Source of the DNA: Limisphaera sp.
GTDB taxonomy: Bacteria > Verrucomicrobiota > Verrucomicrobiia > Limisphaerales > Limisphaeraceae
DNA length: 64,000 bases
Assembly: GCA_025057755.1 (NCBI GenBank)
Contig: JANWVC010000008.1
Coordinates: 1-64,000 of the forward strand
Reading direction: 5' to 3'
Below the pieces are notes generated by a model. That model saw only the letters and a program-made list of their open reading frames with translations. It searched no databases and was not told the origin of the DNA. The position numbers were made by a program, and so were the translations under genes. Shown here piece by piece: positions 1 to 8,837 of the stretch; position 1 is the first letter of the stretch; the number at the start of each line of letters is the position of its first letter.

Positions 1-2
1 TG

Positions 3-995
3 CATTACCGCAGCCTCACCGTCAACTCCGGCGCGCGGCTCAACTTCCGTCGCAACGCCCGCAACACCCCCGTTTTCATCCTGTCCCAGGGCGACATCGT
101 GGTGAACGGGGTCATTGACGTGAACGGCGCCGCCGGCACGACCACCGACGGGGGCGCGCCCGGCCCGGGCGGCTTCGCCGGGGGCAAGCCCGGCTTTGGC
201 ACCGTCCCGGCCGGCGACGGTCAAGGCCCCGGGGGCGGTCGGCGGGGGAACGATACCTGTGACTCATCCACGTGGTCCGGTAACGGGGCCTATGGAAATT
301 CGGGTAACAACTCGCCATTTGCGCCGACGTATGGGAACGCCGTGCTGACCCCAATGATCGGCGGCTCGGGCGGCGGGGGAGTGAACGGCTCGCCGGGCCG
401 AGGCGGTGGGGGTGGCGGCGGGGCCATCTTGCTGGCCTCCAACACGCGGATCCGGGTCAACGGCACCATCGAAGCGCGAGGCGGCGCCGGGAACGCATGT
501 TTTCAACAGCTTGGGGAAGGTAGCGGCGGGGCCATTCGGCTGGTGGCGCTGCGAGTCGAGGGCAATGGCTTGCTCGATGTTCGTGGCCCCCAAGATCGGG
601 CCGGTCGAGGCCGCATTCGCGTGGACACGCTGGAGCGCGATGGCATTGCGTTCAATTTTCAGGGAGTCAGTTCGGTGGGGCAGAATCTTTTTGCGCTGCC
701 GCCGGTGATCCCGCGGTTGGACACGATCGAAGTGGCCGGCACACCTTTTCCCGAGGGCAGCAATCCGGGCACGGTTACACTGCCCTTTGGGGCTTCGCCG
801 GAGCGCACGGTCAAGATTCAAGCGCGCGATTTTGGCCGGGTCGTGCCCATCCGGGTGGTGCTCACGCCGGACAGCGGCCCGCGCATCGAAGTGGACGCCC
901 AAGTGGACAACACCACTGTGAACCCGGCGGTGGTCGAAGTGCCGGTGACCTTTCCGGTCAACACCCGCGTAACCGTGCATTGTTGGACTCGTTAA
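3..995 (+). CDS. Glycine-rich secreted/surface protein, C-terminal part (5' end outside window)
   Basis: The reading frame is open from the left edge (codons in phase from base 3) to a TAA at 993-995, so the start lies upstream of the window. The visible part begins with a beta-rich segment (HYRSLTVNSGARLNF, then DIVVNGVIDVNG), continues into a very Gly-rich, low-complexity region with GGxGG runs around residues 45-140, and ends in a beta-sandwich-like tail of about 100 residues. Alternating short beta strands and glycine loops (AILLASNTRIRVNGTIEARGG) suggest a right-handed beta-helix or filament-like surface protein of the kind abundant in Verrucomicrobiota; that is inference. No catalytic motif is recognisable. 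The ATG at 99 is internal and should not be taken as the start. Confidence 0.7.
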   Translation, partial: HYRSLTVNSGARLNFRRNARNTPVFILSQGDIVVNGVIDVNGAAGTTTDGGAPGPGGFAGGKPGFGTVPAGDGQGPGGGRRGNDTCDSSTWSGNGAYGNSGNNSPFAPTYGNAVLTPMIGGSGGGGVNGSPGRGGGGGGGAILLASNTRIRVNGTIEARGGAGNACFQQLGEGSGGAIRLVALRVEGNGLLDVRGPQDRAGRGRIRVDTLERDGIAFNFQGVSSVGQNLFALPPVIPRLDTIEVAGTPFPEGSNPGTVTLPFGASPERTVKIQARDFGRVVPIRVVLTPDSGPRIEVDAQVDNTTVNPAVVEVPVTFPVNTRVTVHCWTR

Positions 996-1268
996 GGTTT
1001 TCAGGGGTCGGATCAGGTGGATGATTGTCCGCTGCTTCCGACTGTTGAAGATCCTTGCGTTGGATTTATCAGTATGCCCTGTCGAAGCTGGCTTCACAAG
1101 GCAGGGCCGCGTTTTTGACGATTGGGGGCAAACCCGGCGGCTGCAGTGGATCGTGCGCGGAAAAGGTCCACGGCCCAGGCCGGGGAGACTTGCATTGGGT
1201 GGGTTTGGAGCTATAGTAACCGCTCCCGCCATCAGGCGGACATGTATCCGTGAATGGTTGAACCGACT

Positions 1269-1829
1269 ATGGCTATTGCAGCAAACGACCTGCGCCGCGG
1301 AATGGCGATTGACTATAACGGGGATATCTGCGTGGTGTTGGATGTGCAGCATCGCACGCCGGGCAACCTTCGCGCCTTTGTGCAGGCCACGTTGCGCAGC
1401 ATCCGCACGGGAAAATCGTCCGACGTCCGCTTTGGTTCCACTGAACGCGTGGAAACGGTGCCCCTGATCAGTCGGCGCATGGAATTTAGTTACAAGGACG
1501 GCGAAGATTACGTGTTCACCGATCCGGAGACCTTCGAGACGGTCACGCTTTCGCCCGAGTTGGTCGGTGAAGCGCGCTTGTATCTGGTGGAAAACGGCCC
1601 CGTGACGATCACCTTTGTGGAGGATCGGGCTGTCATGGTAGAACTACCCCCCAGCGTGGTACTGACAGTGACCGAGGCGCCCGAGGGGGTGCGTGGCGAT
1701 TCGGCCAATAACGTCATGAAACCGGCCGTAGTAGAGACGGGCTTGAGTGTCCAGGTGCCGCTTTTCATTAAAAGCGGCGAGCGAATCCGCGTGGACACGC
1801 GAACGGGCAAGTACATCGAACGTGCCTGA
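1269..1829 (+). CDS. efp: Elongation factor P
   Basis: EF-P binds the ribosome between the P and E sites and relieves stalling at consecutive prolines. The product is 186 residues from the ATG at 1269 (MAIAANDLRRG), the usual EF-P length; an upstream in-frame ATG at 1254 would add only five residues (MVEPT). The KOW-like domain I, the OB domain II (DYVFTDPETFETV) and domain III ending in GERIRVDTRTGKYIERA are all present. The loop that normally carries the modified Lys or Arg reads HRTPGNLRAF, so the position equivalent to E. coli Lys34 is asparagine (N33, codon 1365-1367). No EpmA, EpmB or EarP gene is seen nearby. The gene stands alone, about 230 bp before lspA. Confidence 0.95.
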   Translation: MAIAANDLRRGMAIDYNGDICVVLDVQHRTPGNLRAFVQATLRSIRTGKSSDVRFGSTERVETVPLISRRMEFSYKDGEDYVFTDPETFETVTLSPELVGEARLYLVENGPVTITFVEDRAVMVELPPSVVLTVTEAPEGVRGDSANNVMKPAVVETGLSVQVPLFIKSGERIRVDTRTGKYIERA

Positions 1830-2060
1830 GCGTCCGCTGGCTTTTGGTTGCATCCAAGTTTTTCCCTTTCGCGATCAAGCCCGCCTGAAAGACAGGTTGC
1901 CCGGTTCGCTTCTTTGATTTGCCGACGTGCAGGTTAAAGAGCGCATTATTTCGGTTGGCGCCCGTTAAACTCTGCCAGCCTGTTCTCGATCTCGGCCGAT
2001 GGGGCATGGGAAAAGTTGTCCGAGCGCCCGAGATTGGGCTACATTTGACACAGGGTTGTC

Positions 2061-2645
2061 ATGCGATGGATAAAGCACCTGTGGAGCAGCCCCGGGCGTC
2101 GCATTGCCCTCGTCGCAGGGGGCCTGTTTGCGCTTGATCAAGCCACCAAAGCAGCGGTTTTAGGGAGTATTCCTTACGCTCACGAGAAGGTGGTTGTTGA
2201 AGGATTCTTCAAACTGGTTCATTGGGGCAACACGGGCGCTGCATGGAGCCTGCTGCGCGGTTACAACGATTTGTTAGCCCTTGTGGCCATCCTGGCTTTG
2301 GTGCTGTTGTGGTGGTACCGGCACCACTTCGAGCTGCGGAGCTGGGTGGGCCAGATTGCATTTGGCGGCGTTTTGGGAGGCATCGCGGGGAACCTACTGG
2401 ACCGTTTGCGCGTCGGGCACGTCGTGGATTTTTTGTATTTTTACATGCCAAAGGCGGACGGGTCCGAGCTGGGCTTTCCGGCATTCAATGTGGCGGACAG
2501 TGCCATTTGTCTGGGCGTAGGCGCACTTTTCTGGCTGTCCTGGCGTATGAGCACCCGGCCGCAGAAAAACTCTGTCTCGCCCGCGCCTTCGGAGGACAGG
2601 CCCGCAACGACTCCTTCCTCCGCGTCGTCATCTGCACCGGAATGA
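2061..2645 (+). CDS. lspA: Lipoprotein signal peptidase (signal peptidase II)
   Basis: LspA is the inner-membrane aspartic protease that removes signal peptides from prolipoproteins after lipidation. The 194-residue product has an early [11 protein letters not shown] segment, four predicted membrane helices, and the two family motifs with the catalytic aspartates: [16 protein letters not shown] near residue 115 and [14 protein letters not shown] near residue 145. The start at 2061 has an AGGG about six bases upstream. A Ser/Pro/Ala-rich tail of about 30 residues after the last helix ([15 protein letters not shown]) is longer than in E. coli LspA and probably cytoplasmic. About 100 bp separate it from the pseudouridine synthase gene, so the two may be co-transcribed. 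Confidence 0.93.
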   Translation: MRWIKHLWSSPGRRIALVAGGLFALDQATKAAVLGSIPYAHEKVVVEGFFKLVHWGNTGAAWSLLRGYNDLLALVAILALVLLWWYRHHFELRSWVGQIAFGGVLGGIAGNLLDRLRVGHVVDFLYFYMPKADGSELGFPAFNVADSAICLGVGALFWLSWRMSTRPQKNSVSPAPSEDRPATTPSSASSSAPE

Positions 2646-2741
2646 CCGGTCGTGGCTTGCCTTTTGCGCGCATGCTGCCGATTCTAATACGGCCGGGCCC
2701 CCGCAAGCGGGTTAGACTCCGTTCGGAGGGTGAGGTTTGGC

Positions 2742-3719
2742 ATGCCGTCGCTGGAACGATTTGTCATTGAGCAATCGCGGCCCGGGGAGCGCTTGGATGT
2801 ATTTTTGCGCCAGCGTTATCCTGCCATGTCTCGCTCGGCCATTTTAAGGTTGATGGAGCAGGGCTGCATCCGTGTCAACGGGCGGAGGGTCAAACCAACG
2901 CACACGCCGCGTGCCGGAGAACTGGTGGAAGTGGAATGGCCGGAACCGGTTGCGGCCACATTGCAGCCGGTATTCATGCCGTTGGACATTTTGTACGAGG
3001 ATGAATGGTTGCTGGTCCTCAACAAACCCCCGGGCTTGGTGGTTCATCCTGCCGCCGGTCATGAAACCCACACGTTGGTCCACGCATTGTTGCATCACTG
3101 CGCCGGTCGGCTCAGCGGCGTTGGTGGCGTCTGCCGTCCTGGCATTGTGCATCGGCTCGATAAGGACACCAGTGGGGTCATGGTCGTAGCGAAAACGGAT
3201 GCCGCGCATCTGGGTTTGGCTCGTCAATTTGCCCGGCGGCAGGTCAACAAGGTGTATCATGCCCTGGTTTGTGGCTGGCTGCAGCAAGATCATGGCGAGA
3301 TTCATGCTGCGATTGCTCGTCACCCCTCGCATCGCAAATGCATGACCGTCTCTGAGGAGCGCGGCCGACTGGCGCACACTAGCTTCCGAGTATTGGAACG
3401 CCTCCCAGAGGCTACACTTGTCGAGGCGGAGCTTCATACGGGTCGGACTCACCAAATCCGCGTGCATTTTCAGCATATTGGGCATCCGGTGGTGGGCGAC
3501 CGGACTTATGGCGCCCGGGCCAATCGGCGGTTGTCCGAGCGACTCGGTTTCGATCCTCCGCGACAGATGCTGCATGCCAGCCGGCTCAGCTTGGTGCACC
3601 CCATTTCGGGAGAACTGATGTCGTGGGATGCGCCGTGGCCGGGTGATCTGGATGACTTGGTGCGGTTGCTACGAGCCCGAGCGGGCGCTGCTGCGGGGTC
3701 CTTCCGAACCAGCGTGTAA
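2742..3719 (+). CDS. RluA-family 23S rRNA pseudouridine synthase (RluD-like)
   Basis: Converts uridines to pseudouridine in RNA, most likely in large-subunit rRNA. The 325-residue protein has an N-terminal S4 RNA-binding domain (ERLDVFLRQRYPAMSRSAI, residues ~12-75) and the RluA catalytic domain with the signature HRLDKDTSGVMVVAK, in which the Asp of RLD is the nucleophile. RTHQIRVHFQHIGHPVVGD further on is also typical. The ATG at 2742 is preferred because a GGAGGGTGAGG stretch lies just upstream; a GTG at 2730 would add four residues and overlap that ribosome-binding site. S4 plus catalytic domain points to the RluC/RluD branch, but the exact rRNA target cannot be read from sequence. The next gene starts eight bases after its stop. 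Confidence 0.92.
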   Translation: MPSLERFVIEQSRPGERLDVFLRQRYPAMSRSAILRLMEQGCIRVNGRRVKPTHTPRAGELVEVEWPEPVAATLQPVFMPLDILYEDEWLLVLNKPPGLVVHPAAGHETHTLVHALLHHCAGRLSGVGGVCRPGIVHRLDKDTSGVMVVAKTDAAHLGLARQFARRQVNKVYHALVCGWLQQDHGEIHAAIARHPSHRKCMTVSEERGRLAHTSFRVLERLPEATLVEAELHTGRTHQIRVHFQHIGHPVVGDRTYGARANRRLSERLGFDPPRQMLHASRLSLVHPISGELMSWDAPWPGDLDDLVRLLRARAGAAAGSFRTSV

Positions 3720-3727
3720 AACGTGCT

Positions 3728-4393
3728 ATGGATCGCCTCTGGACAATTCCAAACGTGGTAAGTCTGTTTCGCCTCTGTGCCGTTCCCGGGTTGGTGGCGC
3801 TGGCGTGGGTGGCACGGGAGACCGCCTTTCTTTGGTTGCTGACCGTGAGCTTGCTTTCCGATGCTTTGGACGGTTTTCTGGCCCGGGTGTTGGATCAGCC
3901 CTCCGATACGGGAGCACGACTCGATAGTTGGGCTGATTTGTCTACTTGGCTTGCCCTGCCGATTTGTGGATGGTGGCTCCGGCCAGATGCTCTTCATGCC
4001 GAGTTGCCCTGGCTTTGCGCAGGGCTGGCTTGTTATCTCCTGTCCGTCGTGGTGGGTTGGTGGAAATTTCGTTGCCTGGTGGCGTATCACACTTGGAGCG
4101 GTAAGACCCTTAGCTTGTTGGCGGCGGTGGCTGTTCTGGTCTTCTTTGCCGGTGGTCCTAGCTGGGTCTTGCGAGCCCTGATGCCTTTAGTGGTGGTATC
4201 CTCTGTGGAGGAAATTCTGATCACTTTGGCTCTGAATCGGCCATTAACCAATGTGCCCACAGTCTGGCACGCATGGCGGTTGCGACTTCAGTGCGCATCG
4301 GCTCACGGGTCTTACCAGCCATCGCTCCCGGCAACCTCGCGTCCTGGCATGCCACCGGCGAAAGATGAATCCCATTGCAACTGCCCACTTTGA
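3728..4393 (+). CDS. CDP-alcohol phosphatidyltransferase family protein
   Basis: Integral membrane enzyme of the family that transfers a phosphatidyl group from CDP-diacylglycerol to an alcohol in phospholipid synthesis. The full family motif is visible at residues ~44-70: SDALDGFLARVLDQPSDTG followed by ARLDSWAD, giving D-x2-D-G-x2-A-R, a Gly, then D-x3-D, which together hold the metal ions and the CDP moiety. About five or six hydrophobic helices follow. The final ~40 residues (Ser/Pro-rich, ending CNCPL) are polar and atypical for the family. PgsA (glycerol-3-phosphate) is the commonest member, but the acceptor alcohol cannot be fixed from motifs. It starts eight bases after the pseudouridine synthase stop and probably shares its transcript. 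Confidence 0.85.
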   Translation: MDRLWTIPNVVSLFRLCAVPGLVALAWVARETAFLWLLTVSLLSDALDGFLARVLDQPSDTGARLDSWADLSTWLALPICGWWLRPDALHAELPWLCAGLACYLLSVVVGWWKFRCLVAYHTWSGKTLSLLAAVAVLVFFAGGPSWVLRALMPLVVVSSVEEILITLALNRPLTNVPTVWHAWRLRLQCASAHGSYQPSLPATSRPGMPPAKDESHCNCPL

Positions 4394-5444
4394 AGCTCAG
4401 GTAGTTAGAACATCGAAATCTGGCTTGGAGGGATCATGCGCCTTTCGGTTACCCGGCTAAGAAGTGTGGATGGTCCCCTTCCGTTGATTTGCGAAAATTG
4501 TGAGCGGGCAAATAAAGGCACGCTGACATTTAGGGCTTTGTTAAGACTTTCAATTCGGGTGAGTGCATCGGTTTTTCTCCGCCTCCCAACCGACTGAATG
4601 GACCCGACCACGGGGGCGGTCCTGGCGGCCGTATTCGGTTGACGATTGATGAGCCGCCGCTCGAACCCGTGTGTCATCCGGGTCAAAAAGCGGAAACAAT
4701 TCAGATGTCACGGTAGGCGTTCGGCGCGCAGTTCATCATAACCTACTGGTAGCGAGTTTCTTGTGTTTGAGACAGCAGCTTGGTCTTGCGGTGATGACCA
4801 GCGCTTGCCTGCTGTGGCGACTGTGGCAAACTGAGATCGCAGCATGGGCTCCGTGATGAAACTGGGCCGGAAATCCCGATGAGCTAGGAGCCCTCCCGGA
4901 GGGCTATGAATCCTCCAAATCAGCAGGCGATGCACGGGGAGCAGCGGGCGTGTCGCCCGGCGGAATCGTGGAACCGTCGGCATTACTGCTGCGGGGACCG
5001 ATTTCGAGAAATGAGAGCCCCTCTTGCGAGGGGGTGTTGGTCTGCCGATGGCTCTGCCTCGTGGCATGCGCGGTCTTTGAGCAACCAAGTGCCATTGACA
5101 CAGGGGAACAAGCTTGCGCGCAGACCGAGTCGTTTTGTCTGGGGCTTTTGGGACGGTCGGGTTGCCAACACGCGGTCTGCGTGCGCCGGGCACATTGCCC
5201 AGCAGCTGGTGCTTGGCTGCGTCGTTGGAAATCGGGGGCTGGTTCTCGAGTCAGGGCGGAATTCCAAATGGAATCTTGGCGCGGATGCGGACCTTGCTGC
5301 GCTATTTCGGTTGGGGGCGGTTCTGTTCTGGCCGCAGCCCGGACGTGAATCCTCAAGCGTGACTGGCTGTCGGGATTGGTCGAAAAGCCGTTTGGTTGCG
5401 ACAAAAAGACATTCATGAGGCGACAGGGCGGGCCATGCAGATTG
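4394..5444 (+). other. Gene-free stretch of about 1 kb with two short hairpins
   Basis: Several open frames overlap here on both strands, but none has a credible start, domain or composition. Two inverted repeats stand out: a 17-base odd palindrome at 4889-4905 (arms AGCCCTCC/GGAGGGCT around one base) and a 6-bp hairpin at 4945-4959 (CGGGCG-TGT-CGCCCG). Neither is followed by a T run. The stretch could be a long leader for the metallophosphoesterase gene, a decayed gene, or an RNA gene; nothing decides between these. Confidence 0.5.
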
Positions 5445-8400
5445 ATGCGTTCACAGCGGTTGCGCTGGCGCGCCCGTCTGTGCGGGCTGTGGGCTTGGGC
5501 AGGGCTGATGGCCTCCGGGCTCCCCGGGGTTCAGGCTCAATCCGGTCAATTGTTTTTTCCGACGCTGGAAGCGGCGTACGGCGCGCTTGGTTTTGATCCG
5601 CGGCAGAGCAATAGTGCGGTGGTGGTGTTGATTGGCGATCCGCACATCAATGTGTGGCCGGATCAAATGCCGGTCACCACCAATTTGGATACGCGGCTTG
5701 TCGCCATGATCAACGCCATGAATCCGCCGCCCACCAAGGTCGTGGTATTGGGCGACTTCACAACCTCGCTCGCGCCCATGCCCGGCTGGCCAGCGCTGAG
5801 TTGGACCATACGCTATGGCACGAACGAAATGCGCATCTGGTCTGAGGCAGTTCGTGCGCTTACGAATGTGGCGGAGGGCGACCTGTTGTGGATTCCGGGG
5901 AATCATGAGCAGCTCGATTCCGAGACCGACGCAGATTATTACCGCATGTTTTATCCGGAGATGCCGGTGCGCGCCGTGATGGACATCAGCGGAGCGCGGT
6001 TTTTCCTCATGAATTGCGGTAACTACGGTGGACGCAGCGCGCTGCAGCGGGATTGGTTCCGCCAGGTTTGGGAGGCCACTCCCGGGGGTATGGATCGCAT
6101 AATTTTGATCCACATTGCGCCTTTTTTGCAACGCGTGGCGTATCGGGGTTTGGCGCTCGATATACGAGACGTGGTCGGAGACTTTGACGGAATCGTGTGG
6201 ACCGTCAGCGGTCATGAGCATGCTTATTCGTTGAGGACCTATCGCTTGGGCCGGGCTCGTGTGGCCTCCATGGTGGTGGGGACGTCGAATCCCCTGGCGA
6301 CCAATGGCCGAAGTTATGATACAGGGTGTGCGTTGCTCTGTCTCAGTAACGGAATCCGGGGCGTGATTTATTGGCATTTACATGACGGGCGTTTTCGCAT
6401 TATCGGTCCGCCAAATTGGCAGGCTGCGGAGACCTATGCGCCGGCTTTTGAAGATAGTCCGGGATTGTTGTGGCGACGGCTAAAGGCTCGCGGGCGGCCT
6501 CCGGAGGTTACATCCTACAATGCACATGACGCCATTGAGTGGTACGCCTACACAAGAGAGTTAATTTGGTCCTTCCCCTCCGATTGGTTGGTGCCGGGCG
6601 CAGATGAGTTCCTGTTGTTGGCTGGATCGGTCACCACGGGGGCCACCTTGGAAGTAAAAATTGGAGCTGCAGGTTGGACAAACCTGAGTTGGCCGAGGCC
6701 GACCAATGGAGTTTATCGGTTCCGACTCCCTGAAGTGGTGCGTCCCGGGTCGATGTGCCAATTCCGGTATCGGAGCCCAGGCAACAACGATTTCATCGGC
6801 GGATGGGGCTTTGCCTCCAGCCGTTTGAGCAGTCCCGGCCCATGGCCGGAACCGGATTGGTCGCGGATTGTCGCTGTGCGGGCTGGAGAGTATTTGAATT
6901 TGGCACTTTCGGGAACCGATCCTGGCAGCCTTCACGGGCCGCGGTGGCGGACTCTCCTCATGGGTTCACTTGGAGCTTATCTTGAGCCAGCCACAGACTG
7001 GCTGCGTTGGCGGGTGGCCTATCCTGAGGCGGGCATGAACTTGACCACACAGGTGGTGGCCCAAGTTGGAGGCGATGGCAACTTGGTTGCAGCCCGGGCA
7101 TGGTTGACCTTGACGGCTCCAACTCATTCTTTGCAGTCATTAATCCTGACGGAGGGAGCTTGGCTTGTTACAGACCTGGCGGAGGTGGATGAGATGCCCT
7201 GGATGACGCGCCATTTTCCGGAGCAGGGGTGGCTCAAAGTCGCATCGCCTCTAGGTTACGGGCGTAACGGTCTGGTGGCCGATCTTGGTAGACTTTTGGG
7301 ATACCAACCTTCGGCGGTTGCAGTCCGTGGCTGGATCCGATCCTCGGAAAATGGTTTAGGACTGGCGGCTCCCACGCTGCGTTTGCGAGCAGGTTTGCGG
7401 TGGCAGGTATGGTGGAATGGAGTTGAGGTGGCCGGCTCGCGCAACCCTGGCCTGCTCAGTGTACGACAACGGTTGGCGCAGGCCGACCTCCTTGCAGGCA
7501 CAGGTCCCAATCCAGAGGTGCACGTGCCGTTGCCGGGTATGGCGCCCGGGTCGAATTTGCTCGCGATCGCAGTTTGGGCCGATTGGCCTGACAACCAACC
7601 ACTGGGTTACTGGTCGTTCGACGACCCCGCCCTCTGGACCAATGAGATCACCGGTCAACCCCTTCGGTGGGTGGGCACGAATCTAAGTTCCATGCTGGGG
7701 CGGTGGGGACTGGCTGCGCTTGCATCGGATACCGGAAGTTACTTGGAAGCACCGGAGAGTGTCGCCTGGTCATTGGGCGCAGGGTTTACCGTGGGTGGCT
7801 GGTTCGCTTACAACCGGGTTAGTGGCGATGACCCGCCCAGCGCAGCGGTGGAAAAAGCAGGCGAGTTTGTTTTGTATTACGCGGGGACGCGCACCAATCG
7901 GTACCGTTTTCGGGTGGGGGCTAGCGAGGTCCAGGATCAAACAGCGGGAACGGTGCCCGGCCAATGGCGCTTTGTGGTCGGCTGGTTTGATGGCACAAAC
8001 GCATGTATTCAGGTGGACAACGGGCCAATTCAATGCGCGCTGGCGCAAGGGCCCGCCGTCGGCAATGATCCGGTTCGGTTGTTGCGGCAGTACGGTCCGT
8101 TGGGCGGTTTGGCTGCGGATGATGTTTTTTTGTATCCTCGGGTTTTGAGCGACACAGAACGGACAAGCTTGTATTACGAGAGTCTCCGGCGTCGGCTCAG
8201 CGATCAGAGGCCGGAGTTGTGGCTGGACGCAGAAGTGGTTGGGATTCGAGTGCCACCACCCGTGTTAACATCCAGTTTGCACCGTGTGGTCCGAAGGCCT
8301 GGTGAGGCTGCCACTTTGGAATGGGCGGTCTCCAGCGCATGGCCCGTGCGTTACCAGTGGTGGTTTAACGGCTCACCATTGCCGGGTGCAACCAACCGTT

Positions 8401-8732
8401 GGTTGCGTTGGGAACAGTTGTCGGGGGCGCAAAGGGGCGTCTACACCTTGGTGGCGAGTAACCTGGGTGGATCCGTGACCAGCCCGCCGGTTCATTTGCT
8501 GGTGGTGCAGGCGCCGCGACTTACTTGGGAACGCCCCGATCCTGGGAGTGGATGGCGACTGCGCGTTGTTGAGGTGGATCCGGAAGCCGGTGTGGTTTTG
8601 GAAGTCTCGCACGATTTGGAGGAATGGACGGAATGGCGCCGATGGGGCCCGGGCACAATCTCTGGGAGTCAGTTCTTGTCGGTGGAGCCGCCGCCATCGG
8701 AACCTACCTTCTATCGTGTGCGCTTATATTGA
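5445..8732 (+). CDS. Secreted metallophosphoesterase with LamG-like and Ig-like domains
   Basis: Large exported protein of 1,095 residues. The ATG at 5445 gives a clear Sec signal (MRSQRLRWRAR, hydrophobic core, cleavage near VQA-QS); an ATG at 5376 would bury the signal. The calcineurin-like phosphoesterase domain (residues ~60-290) shows the metal motifs GDPH, GDF, GNHE, an LIHIA histidine and SGHEH in order. A central beta-rich region follows. A LamG/concanavalin-like segment (residues ~715-905) starts with LGYWSFDDP, an opening typical of LamG-bearing proteins in this phylum. An Ig-like domain (VRYQWWFNGSPLPGATN) comes next, and the protein ends in the EVSHDLEEW...FYRVRLY type of tail common in verrucomicrobial secretomes. 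Substrate unknown; a phosphodiester or phosphomonoester outside the cytoplasm is expected. The next gene is a second metallophosphoesterase. Confidence 0.85.
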   Translation: MRSQRLRWRARLCGLWAWAGLMASGLPGVQAQSGQLFFPTLEAAYGALGFDPRQSNSAVVVLIGDPHINVWPDQMPVTTNLDTRLVAMINAMNPPPTKVVVLGDFTTSLAPMPGWPALSWTIRYGTNEMRIWSEAVRALTNVAEGDLLWIPGNHEQLDSETDADYYRMFYPEMPVRAVMDISGARFFLMNCGNYGGRSALQRDWFRQVWEATPGGMDRIILIHIAPFLQRVAYRGLALDIRDVVGDFDGIVWTVSGHEHAYSLRTYRLGRARVASMVVGTSNPLATNGRSYDTGCALLCLSNGIRGVIYWHLHDGRFRIIGPPNWQAAETYAPAFEDSPGLLWRRLKARGRPPEVTSYNAHDAIEWYAYTRELIWSFPSDWLVPGADEFLLLAGSVTTGATLEVKIGAAGWTNLSWPRPTNGVYRFRLPEVVRPGSMCQFRYRSPGNNDFIGGWGFASSRLSSPGPWPEPDWSRIVAVRAGEYLNLALSGTDPGSLHGPRWRTLLMGSLGAYLEPATDWLRWRVAYPEAGMNLTTQVVAQVGGDGNLVAARAWLTLTAPTHSLQSLILTEGAWLVTDLAEVDEMPWMTRHFPEQGWLKVASPLGYGRNGLVADLGRLLGYQPSAVAVRGWIRSSENGLGLAAPTLRLRAGLRWQVWWNGVEVAGSRNPGLLSVRQRLAQADLLAGTGPNPEVHVPLPGMAPGSNLLAIAVWADWPDNQPLGYWSFDDPALWTNEITGQPLRWVGTNLSSMLGRWGLAALASDTGSYLEAPESVAWSLGAGFTVGGWFAYNRVSGDDPPSAAVEKAGEFVLYYAGTRTNRYRFRVGASEVQDQTAGTVPGQWRFVVGWFDGTNACIQVDNGPIQCALAQGPAVGNDPVRLLRQYGPLGGLAADDVFLYPRVLSDTERTSLYYESLRRRLSDQRPELWLDAEVVGIRVPPPVLTSSLHRVVRRPGEAATLEWAVSSAWPVRYQWWFNGSPLPGATNRWLRWEQLSGAQRGVYTLVASNLGGSVTSPPVHLLVVQAPRLTWERPDPGSGWRLRVVEVDPEAGVVLEVSHDLEEWTEWRRWGPGTISGSQFLSVEPPPSEPTFYRVRLY

Positions 8733-8837
8733 CGCATGGGCAGCCGTCGAGCCCTATTATGCTTGGGCTGAACTTGCATGAGCCGTTGGCGATGGATGTA
8801 CGAAAGTACAGCGCGAGGGCAGTTAGGGGAGCGATTT

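Noticed and set aside
4906-5418. 170-codon frames on both strands in the gene-free region
   Set aside because: Several overlapping frames of equal length on both strands are typical of chance openings in GC-rich DNA; none has recognisable content, and the GGAGGG before 4906 is only two bases from the ATG.
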